NCBI RefSeq assembly: GCF_001427385.1
Contig: NZ_LMGJ01000033.1
Location: 1-64,000, forward strand
Direction of reading: 5' to 3'
Source of the DNA: Mesorhizobium sp. Root157
GTDB lineage: Bacteria > Pseudomonadota > Alphaproteobacteria > Rhizobiales > Rhizobiaceae
Length of the DNA: 64,000 nt
Below are positions 28,887 through 36,804 of the stretch, in pieces (positions within the stretch are counted from its first letter, which is position 1; the number at the start of each line of letters is the position of its first letter). A program made the translations under genes and the position numbers. The notes under the pieces are model-generated. The model worked only from the letters and a program-made list of their open reading frames with translations, did no database searches and had not been told where the DNA came from.

Positions 28887-29611
28887 GGCGTCTCGGCGAG
28901 CGCCTGCTCGACCGCCGATTCGGCCAAGGGAATGGCGTCGGGCGTGCCGACAGTGATCCAGTGGCCGTGCATTGTCATACCATGAAGACGACCTGCCTCG
29001 ATGGCGCCATCGAAGTACATGTTCAGCGAGTGAGGGACATTAGACGCCCCTTGGAAAATGCGCGGATGAACTATGGCGGCGCCGGCATAGATAAGGCCCG
29101 CAGGATCGCCTTTCGAGCGGCAGAGACTGCCATCCGATTGGACAAGGAAATCCGTGCCGCCGCTATGGCCGGTAGCCGAGGGAAGGTCTGCAAGCATGAG
29201 TAGAATATCCATTCTCGCAGCGTCCCACGCAAGGGCGAGGCGAGCAAGATTGGGTGTTCCGGCATCGATCCAGAAGGTGTCGGCATTGACGATGTAGAAT
29301 GGTTCGGTTCCAAGCTCGGGGAGTGCCTGGACGATGCCGCCTGCGGAATCAAGCAGCAAGCCGCTTTCGTCGGAAATGGCGATCTTCGGCGTTGTGCGGT
29401 TCGCAACATGGGTGACGATCCGCCGAGGCAGGTAATGGACGTTGACGACCGCCTTTTCGACGCCAACGGCGGCTAAGCTGTCGAGCCCCCAGTCGAGCAG
29501 CGTCTTGCCGGAAATCTTCACCAGCGGTTTAGGCAGGGTGTCGGTGATTGGCCGCATGCGCTTGCCGAGGCCGGCCGCAAGCACCATCGCGGTTTTCGGA
29601 ATAGCACTCAT
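28883..29611 (-). CDS. murU: Nucleotidyltransferase, probable N-acetylmuramate-1-phosphate uridylyltransferase
   Basis: This 242-residue sugar-1-phosphate nucleotidyltransferase has the signature MVLAAGLGKRMRPITDTLPKPLV at the N-terminus and the metal-binding NADTFW near residue 105. MurU makes UDP-MurNAc from recycled MurNAc-1-phosphate. The call rests on its place directly behind the AmgK-type kinase, as in the known AmgK-MurU recycling route. It overlaps the upstream and downstream genes by four bases each. A mannose-1-phosphate guanylyltransferase is the alternative by sequence alone. Confidence 0.78.
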   Translation of the reverse strand: MSAIPKTAMVLAAGLGKRMRPITDTLPKPLVKISGKTLLDWGLDSLAAVGVEKAVVNVHYLPRRIVTHVANRTTPKIAISDESGLLLDSAGGIVQALPELGTEPFYIVNADTFWIDAGTPNLARLALAWDAARMDILLMLADLPSATGHSGGTDFLVQSDGSLCRSKGDPAGLIYAGAAIVHPRIFQGASNVPHSLNMYFDGAIEAGRLHGMTMHGHWITVGTPDAIPLAESAVEQALAETP

Positions 29612-31119
29612 AGCTCGCGCTCCTCGAGCAATCCGTGCGTTTCGTAGAAGGCGTGCATGTCCGCAAGCGACGGATGCGCCAGCGCACGGCGCAGATAATC
29701 ACGGATGCGCGGCAGATGTCTCAGATAGGCTGGTTTGCCATCGCGCCGGTCCAGGCGCACAAAAATTCCGAGGATCTTGGAATTGCGCTGCGCAGCCATG
29801 ATTGCATAGGTCTCGCGAAACTCCCCTTCATCAAACGGGCCCGCAGCTTGGCGCGCAGCCACATAAGCCTCCAACGTGCTGTGCTCGATGTCCGTTGCAA
29901 TGGTCACCCGCGCGTCCATTGCCAAGGAAGCGACATCATAGGCAGATGGGCCGATCAGCGCATCCTGGAAATCGACGATGCCAAGCCGGTCATGCCCGGA
30001 TCGGTCACCGCGCCAGATAATGTTGGGGGAATGGAAATCGCGCAGCATCAGGCTGTATTCGCGCCCGGCCAGCCGGTCGAGCACGGTATTCCAAACGCCG
30101 TGATAGCCGGCCCGCAAGGCATCGCTCGCCGGTTGGCCGGTAACGGCAGGCACATACCAGTCGACCAGTAGATCGACTTCGATAAGCATGGCATCGCGAT
30201 CGAATGGCGGTACGTCATGCAAGACGCCCGGCACTGCTTCCAGCCTATCCGGCCACAACCTGCGCTGCATCATCGCCAAAAGCTCGCCAGCCGCCGCGTA
30301 GCGCGATGCAATCGGCTGGCCCTGGCTGTCCAGAAAACCTCCCGAACCGAGGTGCTCCAGCAAAAGGAACCCTTGTTCGAGGTCCTGCGCGTAGATTTCC
30401 GGCACACTGACACCGGCGGAGTGAAGAGCGCGGCCGATGGCGACGAAGGCCGTCACAGACTGCGCCGTGTGTGCGATCTCGGCGTAGGGCTTGCCGTCCC
30501 GCACTGGCGGCCCCATGACAAGGCGTGGTGAATTCATCAACACGCATGATGCCGATCCGTCTTGCACAACGATCTCGTAGGAACGGGCGGAGGCATCGCC
30601 GATGAAGTGGCGTCTTTGCGCGTTGCCCCAGCCCGCACGATCCAGGAATCCGCGCATGGCAAGCGACCGCGCGATCCGCTGCAAGGCTTCACCCTGCCCC
30701 GACAGACGCACGCTTCTCCCCTCGCCACGGTGCTCAAGCTCAATCATCACCGTATCTGACGGCAAGCGGCCGCCGGCCCGTTCGGGCCATTCGACCAGCG
30801 CTGCACCTTCAGTTAGCGCGTCGTCGAAACCAAGTTCGTCAAGTTCGGCTTGCGAAGAAAGCCGATAAAGATCGAAGTGATGGACGGGAAAGCGCGCGTC
30901 ATAGCTTTGCACAAGCGTGAAGGTCGGGCTTGGCACATCAAGCCCGAGATCGTCCGCCAGCGCGCGGATCAGCGCCCTGGCCAGCGTCGACTTGCCGGCG
31001 CCGAGATCGCCCCTGAGGGCGAGCACATCGCCAGGCCGCAATGCCATGGCCAAATCTTCACCGAGCCGTTCGGTGGCAGCAGCGTCGGCAAGAAACACCT
31101 CAAGGCCGGCATCCGACAT
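29608..31119 (-). CDS. tsaE: Fusion of TsaE (tRNA t6A synthesis ATPase) and AmgK-like sugar kinase
   Basis: This 503-residue two-domain protein carries TsaE in residues 1-150: Walker A RGDLGAGKST at 36-45, SPTF near 64, and the family VEWPER near 110. TsaE is the ATPase of the TsaBDE complex that makes t6A37 in ANN-decoding tRNAs. Residues about 165-503 form an aminoglycoside-phosphotransferase-fold kinase with catalytic LRDFHSPN near residue 365 and metal site IVDFQDALIGP. Its neighbour MurU suggests an AmgK-type MurNAc/GlcNAc anomeric kinase. The start at 31119 lies eight bases after the divL stop. Confidence 0.87.
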   Translation of the reverse strand: MSDAGLEVFLADAAATERLGEDLAMALRPGDVLALRGDLGAGKSTLARALIRALADDLGLDVPSPTFTLVQSYDARFPVHHFDLYRLSSQAELDELGFDDALTEGAALVEWPERAGGRLPSDTVMIELEHRGEGRSVRLSGQGEALQRIARSLAMRGFLDRAGWGNAQRRHFIGDASARSYEIVVQDGSASCVLMNSPRLVMGPPVRDGKPYAEIAHTAQSVTAFVAIGRALHSAGVSVPEIYAQDLEQGFLLLEHLGSGGFLDSQGQPIASRYAAAGELLAMMQRRLWPDRLEAVPGVLHDVPPFDRDAMLIEVDLLVDWYVPAVTGQPASDALRAGYHGVWNTVLDRLAGREYSLMLRDFHSPNIIWRGDRSGHDRLGIVDFQDALIGPSAYDVASLAMDARVTIATDIEHSTLEAYVAARQAAGPFDEGEFRETYAIMAAQRNSKILGIFVRLDRRDGKPAYLRHLPRIRDYLRRALAHPSLADMHAFYETHGLLEEREL

Positions 31120-31127
31120 GCCCCGGG

Positions 31128-33677
31128 CTACTCGGCCGCTTCGCGGACACCTGACGGCAGGTCCGGAAATACGCAAACGACCGTAGTTCCTTGACCCTTG
31201 CCCGTCTCGATGCGCACGCTGCCACCATGCAACTCAACGAAGCTTTTGACGATCGAAAGACCAAGGCCCGCGCCGCGGCGACGGCCTCCGTTGACGCGCG
31301 ATTCGAAGCGGTGGAACACAAGATCAAGGACGTCCGGCGGCATGCCCGGACCATCGTCGTGGACGGCAAACTCGATACTCTCGGCAAGCTGGCGACAGGT
31401 CAGGGTTACGGTGCTGGCTTCGGGGGCATAGTTGGCCGCGTTGATCAGCAGATTGTAGAGGATCTGGCGGACACGCACCTCGTCGCCGTGGAAGCTTCGG
31501 GGCGCGGAAGCTGCCTCTATCTCAAGCTCGATCGCGTGTTCCTGCAGCCGCTCCGAAACCAGATCGACGGCGGCGGAAATGGCGCGTTCGACATGCACTT
31601 CGGAGATTTCCAATTCCATGATGCCTGCATCCACCGTCGCCAGATCGAGGATATCGTTGACGATGGTGAGCAGCACCGAGGATGACGAGCCGATATGCTC
31701 GACATATTCGCGCTGCCGCGTCGACAATGGGCCGGTCGCCGGCAACGACAGAAGTTCAGTGAAGCCGATGATGTTGGTGAGCGGGGAGCGCAGTTCGTAG
31801 GAGACGTGCTGCACGAATTCGTTTTTCAACTGGTCGGACTTGAGCAGCGCCTCGTTCTTGTCCTTTAGCGCCCGTTCGACATTGACGCTGTCGGTGACGT
31901 CAACAAATGTCGTCATGACCTGCCCATTGGGAAGGTGGATCACTGCATAGCGCAACACGCTGCCCGAGTTGAGTTCGGTTTGGCCGTGACGGTCGCGACG
32001 CTCGTCGTCGAAGCCTGTAATGGCGGCGACGAACCCAATCCATGGACTGTCCTTGGCCAGCCGGTCGCACAGGTCGCGGATTGCCGACACATGGACATTC
32101 GCGGTTATGGTGCTGGCATCGATCCCCCAAAGCGCAGCGAAGGCAGGATTGGACAGCCGCAGCCTGCCGTCCGGCCCGAACACCGCGACACCTTCGGCCA
32201 GATTGTCGAGCGTCTCGCCCTGAACACGGACTGCCGTCCGGTAGCGGCTTTCGAGATCGATCTTCTCGGTGAGGTTTTCAAAGACCCAGGTCACACCGCC
32301 CTTGGGCTGCGGATTTGCGACGACGCGGATAGTCTTGCCATCGGGTAGATGCCACCAATGCTCCTGCGGTTCGACAGAGCGGTAGGCGGCGAGCAGATTT
32401 TCCTTCCACCGCCGCCATTCCGGCTGCTCGGCCAGCTTGCCCTCACTGCGCAGGCGGTCCAGCAACATGGCGTTGTCGGGCCCGCCGTGCAGGAAGGCAT
32501 TGTCGAGGCCCCAGAGCTTCTGGAAAGCCTGGTTGAAGAAGCGCAGTACTTGCTCGGTATCGAATATGGCCACTGCCGTATTGAGTTGGTCGAGCGTATC
32601 GGCGTGGCTGCGAACGGTGCGCTCGTATTCCTCGCGCACGGCCTCTATGGCGCTGACATCGCAAGCAAGTCCTGCCGACCCCTCCGGGCCGGAAAAATCG
32701 GTGACGGTGAATTTACGTCGATCGCCTTGGATCACCGTCGACAGCGTCTGCTCGAATACGGCGTAGCCCTTGTGCTGGTCTGCGATGACATCAAGCGACT
32801 GGCGTCCAAGAAATTCCTTTTCCTGCTGGATCGCGGCATCCGCATTGGCGACCTCGACCGCTTCGGCGTAGGCACGATTGACCCACTTCAACCGCCCGTC
32901 GGCGGCACGCAGCCACAACGGCATCTTGAGCGCATCGCAAAGGCCGAGGAGCGTGTCGTGTTCCGTTGCCAGTTGCTGGTTTTCCAGCTTTAGCCTGGCT
33001 TGATTGCGCTGTGTTTCCGAGAGCGAAACGAAGCGAACCAATGTGTGAGCCGCACTCTTGCGGCCTTGGATCTCGAGCGGTGCGCCCATCTGGGACTCGG
33101 CGACGAGGTCGAAACCCGTACCCTTTTCGCGCAAAGCAGCAATGCCATGCTCGATCGCCGCAGCCGAGCGCGGCATCAGCCAGCGGCCAAAGGCAAGGAA
33201 AGCGGCACGATCGTCCGGCGCGCCGGTATCGAGCGGCAGCGAACCGATCAATTCGGGTTTCTTGTTTTCCGACGCCCACACCACGATGCGCTGGTCACGC
33301 AGGTTGAGCAGGGCTTCGGAGCGCTGCAGCGAAGCGTTGACATCCGCAATGCGGGTTCTCAGTTGCGTGTTCTCCGCCGAGGTGCGCTGGCGTTCGCGAA
33401 TGAGAACTATCGCCGAAATCAGGGCCGCACCCATGACCCCGACGGATATGGCAAGCTGGATGACCTCGATCGTGCCGATCGAGACAACCGCCTTTGCAGG
33501 CGCTTCCTGCGCATAGGCGCAAAGGGTGCCAACAGGCAATATGGCTGCAGACCCGGCGAGCAAGGCCCTGAGCCGATGCCATACCCGTTCGCCACCCAGC
33601 GGAAAGCGCTTGGCGCTTGAATCGCCTTGGCGGCCGGAAACGGCCTTTCCCGCCTTGAGCGGGTCTTCCCCCGGCAT
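31128..33677 (-). CDS. divL: DivL-type cell-cycle kinase homologue with tyrosine in the H-box
   Basis: This 849-residue protein has one or two N-terminal hydrophobic segments (about 30-90), a long PAS-containing sensory region, a dimerisation domain and an HATPase domain. The H-box reads HVSYELRSPLT, so the phosphoacceptor position is Tyr627 (codon TAC at 31797-31799) instead of His, the defining trait of Caulobacter DivL. ATP-binding motifs remain (NLLINAANYAPEA, DDGPGMP, GAGLGLSIV). In Caulobacter DivL controls CckA and thus CtrA. The start at 33677 is chosen for its GGAGAGGA site. It leads the operon divL-tsaE/amgK-murU-addB-addA-trxA. Confidence 0.92.
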   Translation of the reverse strand: MPGEDPLKAGKAVSGRQGDSSAKRFPLGGERVWHRLRALLAGSAAILPVGTLCAYAQEAPAKAVVSIGTIEVIQLAISVGVMGAALISAIVLIRERQRTSAENTQLRTRIADVNASLQRSEALLNLRDQRIVVWASENKKPELIGSLPLDTGAPDDRAAFLAFGRWLMPRSAAAIEHGIAALREKGTGFDLVAESQMGAPLEIQGRKSAAHTLVRFVSLSETQRNQARLKLENQQLATEHDTLLGLCDALKMPLWLRAADGRLKWVNRAYAEAVEVANADAAIQQEKEFLGRQSLDVIADQHKGYAVFEQTLSTVIQGDRRKFTVTDFSGPEGSAGLACDVSAIEAVREEYERTVRSHADTLDQLNTAVAIFDTEQVLRFFNQAFQKLWGLDNAFLHGGPDNAMLLDRLRSEGKLAEQPEWRRWKENLLAAYRSVEPQEHWWHLPDGKTIRVVANPQPKGGVTWVFENLTEKIDLESRYRTAVRVQGETLDNLAEGVAVFGPDGRLRLSNPAFAALWGIDASTITANVHVSAIRDLCDRLAKDSPWIGFVAAITGFDDERRDRHGQTELNSGSVLRYAVIHLPNGQVMTTFVDVTDSVNVERALKDKNEALLKSDQLKNEFVQHVSYELRSPLTNIIGFTELLSLPATGPLSTRQREYVEHIGSSSSVLLTIVNDILDLATVDAGIMELEISEVHVERAISAAVDLVSERLQEHAIELEIEAASAPRSFHGDEVRVRQILYNLLINAANYAPEASTVTLTCRQLAESIEFAVHDDGPGMPPDVLDLVFHRFESRVNGGRRRGAGLGLSIVKSFVELHGGSVRIETGKGQGTTVVCVFPDLPSGVREAAE

Positions 33678-33810
33678 GTCTTGGTCCTCTCCGCCGCCTG
33701 AATACAAGACCGCCTTGTAGCGAGCTCCCACCCCGTGCCCGGCTTCAACGCGTCGCGAATCACCTCACAATACCGCCTCGCCGAATCGCCGTGAAGCCGC
33801 ACGGCGCGCA

Positions 33811-33845
33811 AAAATAACGCCGGACGAAATGTCAATCGTCCGGCG
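33811..33845 (-). terminator. Rho-independent terminator of ahcY
   Basis: CGCCGGACGA (33818-33827) and TCGTCCGGCG (33836-33845) pair perfectly around eight bases. On the minus strand the stem runs into TTATTTTTG. It starts about 28 bases after the ahcY stop. Confidence 0.9.
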
Positions 33846-33873
33846 CTATATGTTGTGGTTATTTTTGGTATGG

Positions 33874-35274
33874 TTAATAGCGGTAGTGTTCCGACTTGAA
33901 CGGGCCCTGCGGCGTCACACCTATATAGGCGGCCTGTTCATTGGAAAGCTCGGTCAGCTTTGCACCCAGCTTGTCCAGATGCAGCTTCGCTACCTTCTCG
34001 TCGAGATGCTTGGGCAGCACATATACCTGATTCTTGTAGGCACCGGGCTTGGTGAACAGCTCGATCTGGGCAAGAACCTGGTTGGTGAAAGAAGCTGACA
34101 TGACGAAGCTCGGATGGCCAGTGGCATTGCCAAGGTTGAGCAGACGGCCTTCCGACAACAGGATGAGCCGCTTGCCGTCGGGGAACGAGATCATGTCCAC
34201 CTGCGGCTTGACGTTGCTCCATTTAAGGTTGCGCAGCGCCGCAACCTGGATCTCGTTATCAAAGTGGCCGATGTTGCCAACGATGACCATGTCCTTCATT
34301 GCGCGCATGTGATCGATGGTGATCACATCCTTGTTGCCGGTGGTGGTGATGACGATGTCGGCCGTGGGGGCCGCATCTTCCAGCGTCACAACCTCGAAGC
34401 CGTCCATGGCGGCCTGCAACGCGCAGATCGGATCGACCTCGGTGACCTTGACGCGGGCACCGGCGCCCTTCAGCGATGCCGCAGAACCCTTGCCGACATC
34501 GCCGTAACCGCAGACCACGGCCACCTTGCCGGCCATCATCACGTCGGTACCGCGGCGAATGCCGTCAACCAGCGATTCCTTGCAGCCATACTTGTTGTCG
34601 AACTTCGACTTGGTGACGGAATCGTTGACGTTGATTGCAGGGAACGGCAGCAAATTCTTCTTCTGCAACTGATAGAGCCGGTTGACGCCCGTGGTAGTCT
34701 CTTCGGTGACGCCCTTGATAGCCTCGCGCTGCTTGGTGAAGAAGCCGGGTGTTGCTGCCAGGCGCTTCTTGATCTGCGCGACGAAATATTCCTCTTCCTC
34801 GCTCTGCGGATTGGACAATACATCCTCGCCGGCCTCGGCGCGAGCGCCCATCAGGATATACATGGTGGCGTCGCCGCCGTCGTCGAGGATCATGTTGGAC
34901 AGACCGCGATCACTCCATTGGAAGATGCGATCGGTGTAGGTCCAGTAATCCTCCAGCGTCTCGCCCTTGACGGCGAACACCGGGACGCCGGCTTCAGCGA
35001 TCGCCGCCGCGGCATGATCCTGGGTGGAGAAGATATTGCACGACGCCCAGCGGATTTCCGCTCCAAGGGCCTTCAGCGTCTCGATCAGCACTGCCGTCTG
35101 GATAGTCATGTGCAGAGAGCCGGTGATGCGAGCGCCCTTCAAAGGCTTTTTGTCACCGAATTCTTCACGGCAGGCCATCAAGCCTGGCATCTCGGTCTCC
35201 GCGATCTCGATTTCCTTGCGGCCCCAATCGGCCAGCGAGATGTCGGCGACCACATATTCCTTGCTATCTGTCAT
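33874..35274 (-). CDS. ahcY: S-adenosylhomocysteine hydrolase
   Basis: This 466-residue NAD-dependent enzyme splits S-adenosylhomocysteine to adenosine and homocysteine, relieving product inhibition of methyltransferases. The NAD-binding [20 protein letters not shown] lies near residue 255, and the C-terminal KSEHYRY tail that closes the NAD site of the partner subunit is intact. The bacterial-type insertion near residue 150 is present. It lies downstream of ptsH after a 145-base gap that may hold its own promoter. Confidence 0.97.
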   Translation of the reverse strand: MTDSKEYVVADISLADWGRKEIEIAETEMPGLMACREEFGDKKPLKGARITGSLHMTIQTAVLIETLKALGAEIRWASCNIFSTQDHAAAAIAEAGVPVFAVKGETLEDYWTYTDRIFQWSDRGLSNMILDDGGDATMYILMGARAEAGEDVLSNPQSEEEEYFVAQIKKRLAATPGFFTKQREAIKGVTEETTTGVNRLYQLQKKNLLPFPAINVNDSVTKSKFDNKYGCKESLVDGIRRGTDVMMAGKVAVVCGYGDVGKGSAASLKGAGARVKVTEVDPICALQAAMDGFEVVTLEDAAPTADIVITTTGNKDVITIDHMRAMKDMVIVGNIGHFDNEIQVAALRNLKWSNVKPQVDMISFPDGKRLILLSEGRLLNLGNATGHPSFVMSASFTNQVLAQIELFTKPGAYKNQVYVLPKHLDEKVAKLHLDKLGAKLTELSNEQAAYIGVTPQGPFKSEHYRY

Positions 35275-35381
35275 GGCAGAGCTCCAGTCAAACTATGTCG
35301 GCGGGCGCCTGTGCGACAGCATTGCCGGCGGGCGCGTGTGGCCGCCTGCCTACCAGATCGCAGTCGAAACGACAACGGGAT

Positions 35382-35397
35382 ATAAGGAAATCTTTAT
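35382..35397. promoter_or_regulatory. Candidate operator upstream of ahcY
   Basis: ATAAGGAAATCTTTAT is palindromic at 12 of 16 positions and differs at two from a perfect ATAAAGATATCTTTAT. It lies 108-123 bases before the ahcY start. It resembles, from memory, ArsR-family SahR/SamR sites on methionine-cycle genes of alphaproteobacteria. Unverified. Confidence 0.3.
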
Positions 35398-35419
35398 TCG
35401 TGCATGTTCTTAAAAGCAG

Positions 35420-35719
35420 TCAGATATCTTCGCCGAAGCGCGTGGCGACAAGCTGCTCGAGCGCCTCGATGGCCTCGGCGGCGTCGGGCCCCTTAGCGAG
35501 CACACGGATCAGGCAGCCGGGGCTGGCAGCCAGCATCATCAGACCCATGATTGAGGTGCCTCCGACCTTGACGCCGTCTTTCTCCACATCGATCGTGGCG
35601 TTGAAGCCGCTCGCCACCTGTACGAACTTGGCCGAAGCGCGCGCATGCAGGCCGCGCTGGTTGATGATCCGCAATTCGCGGACAATCAGTTCGGAAGGGG
35701 CCTCGGCATCCATTTTCAT
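35420..35719 (-). CDS. ptsH: HPr family phosphocarrier protein
   Basis: This 99-residue HPr has the phospho-histidine site GLHARAS (His near residue 25) and the second, serine-containing helix GGTSIMGLMMLAASPG. In rhizobia this HPr belongs to the regulatory nitrogen-type PTS and not to sugar import. The serine in the second motif is the position addressed by the HprK encoded three frames upstream. Its start overlaps the manX stop by four bases. Confidence 0.95.
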   Translation of the reverse strand: MKMDAEAPSELIVRELRIINQRGLHARASAKFVQVASGFNATIDVEKDGVKVGGTSIMGLMMLAASPGCLIRVLAKGPDAAEAIEALEQLVATRFGEDI

Positions 35720-36117
35720 TTGCTCGCCAAAAGCTGACTGGCGACGTTGATGTATTTGCGGCCGGCAGCCTGCGCCTCTTCAAGGGCCACGGCCATGTCA
35801 TCGGCCTTGCGGACGCTTGAAAGCTTGATCAGCATTGGCAGGTTCATGCCGGCGATGACTTCGGTACGTCCTGCCTCCATCACCGATATGGCAAGGTTGG
35901 AAGGCGTTCCCCCAAACATATCAGTCAACAAGATGACGCCGGAGCCGGTATCGACGCGTGCGACTGCGTCTACGATATCGCGGCGGCGCTGCTCCATGTC
36001 GTCGTCGGCACCGATCGCTACCGTCTCGAAGTGCTCTTGCGGTCCAACGACGTGTTCCACCGCGTGGCGAAACTCGTCCGCTAACCGACCGTGCGTGACA
36101 AGCACGAGTCCGATCAT
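35716..36117 (-). CDS. manX: PTS EIIA component, mannose/fructose type
   Basis: This 133-residue EIIA-Man has the phosphohistidine strand LVLVTHGRLADEF (His9) and the DMFGGTPSNLA motif near residue 67. No EIIB, EIIC or EIID partner lies nearby, so it is probably a regulatory phosphate acceptor. It overlaps ptsH downstream and a short open frame upstream by four bases each. Confidence 0.93.
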   Translation of the reverse strand: MIGLVLVTHGRLADEFRHAVEHVVGPQEHFETVAIGADDDMEQRRRDIVDAVARVDTGSGVILLTDMFGGTPSNLAISVMEAGRTEVIAGMNLPMLIKLSSVRKADDMAVALEEAQAAGRKYINVASQLLASK

Positions 36118-36305
36118 CGTTTGATGGCTCCCGTCATGGCCTCTTCACAAGCGCTCGCTATGCTCGCCGGCCAACCGGGCGGCGGGAGCGCTATCTTGTC
36201 GACGCGGGGCACGTTGACAAGCCCAAAAGTGCGCCCGAGCGAGCCATTTTGACGCATTGCAGCATGGAACAGGGCAATTCCGACACTGAAACTGTCAAGA
36301 TTCAC
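36114..36305 (-). CDS. Possible 63-codon small gene between hprK and manX
   Basis: A GTG at 36303-36305, one base after the hprK stop, opens a 63-codon frame whose TGA overlaps the manX ATG (ATGA, 36114-36117). The fit between two coupled genes is what a real member of the operon would show. Against this, the peptide matches no known family, the codon use is not strongly biased and the ribosome site is weak. Confidence 0.3.
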   Translation of the reverse strand: MNLDSFSVGIALFHAAMRQNGSLGRTFGLVNVPRVDKIALPPPGWPASIASACEEAMTGAIKR

Positions 36306-36306
36306 C

Positions 36307-36804
36307 TCAATCGCGCCCGTTTCGACCGAAATGCCGATTCAGAGCGCCACGAATAATTTGCAATGCGGCAGGAATGTTACGGGCCGGGGCGACGGTTCTC
36401 GGAACCGGGCAGCCGGTAATGGTAACGATGGATTCCGCCTGCAACCGCTCTGTTTCGCCTTCCACAAGTTCAACGCACAGATCAATCACCGCCGACCGCT
36501 CGAAGGCAACTGGTTGCGGCCCGATTCCAGCGAATTCGGCAAGGCCAGAGATCGCAGCAGGCGCATGACCGACCAGCCTGCCGCCGTGACCGGACACGAA
36601 GAGTTGGTCATCTGCCACCAACCGCGCGAATTCGCCCCTGCCTACGGTTTCATCGACCAAGGTGAGCGCAAGGGTAGTCTTGCCTGTACCCGACCGCCCG
36701 GTAATCAGGATGCCGAGGTCACCAATCAACAAGGCAGTGGCGTGGATGTTCCGCGGCTGCTGAGTTGCTGCGGTCTGCACCGCTTTGGGCGGTACGGGCC
36801 TCAT
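36307..36804 (-). CDS. hprK: HPr kinase/phosphorylase, short alphaproteobacterial form
   Basis: This 165-residue protein corresponds only to the C-terminal kinase domain of Firmicute HprK, the usual length in Rhizobiales. The P-loop is GRSGTGKTT near residues 36-44; LVADDQLF is the HprK-type acidic motif. It should phosphorylate and dephosphorylate Ser of HPr. Its start overlaps the chvG stop by four bases, coupling PTS control to the ChvG sensor. Confidence 0.92.
   Translation of the reverse strand: MRPVPPKAVQTAATQQPRNIHATALLIGDLGILITGRSGTGKTTLALTLVDETVGRGEFARLVADDQLFVSGHGGRLVGHAPAAISGLAEFAGIGPQPVAFERSAVIDLCVELVEGETERLQAESIVTITGCPVPRTVAPARNIPAALQIIRGALNRHFGRNGRD

Noticed and set aside
35275..35419. 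SAH or SAM riboswitch in the ahcY leader
   Set aside because: I looked for the known alphaproteobacterial SAM-II, SAM-V and SAH consensus cores by eye and saw none; only a possible operator remains.
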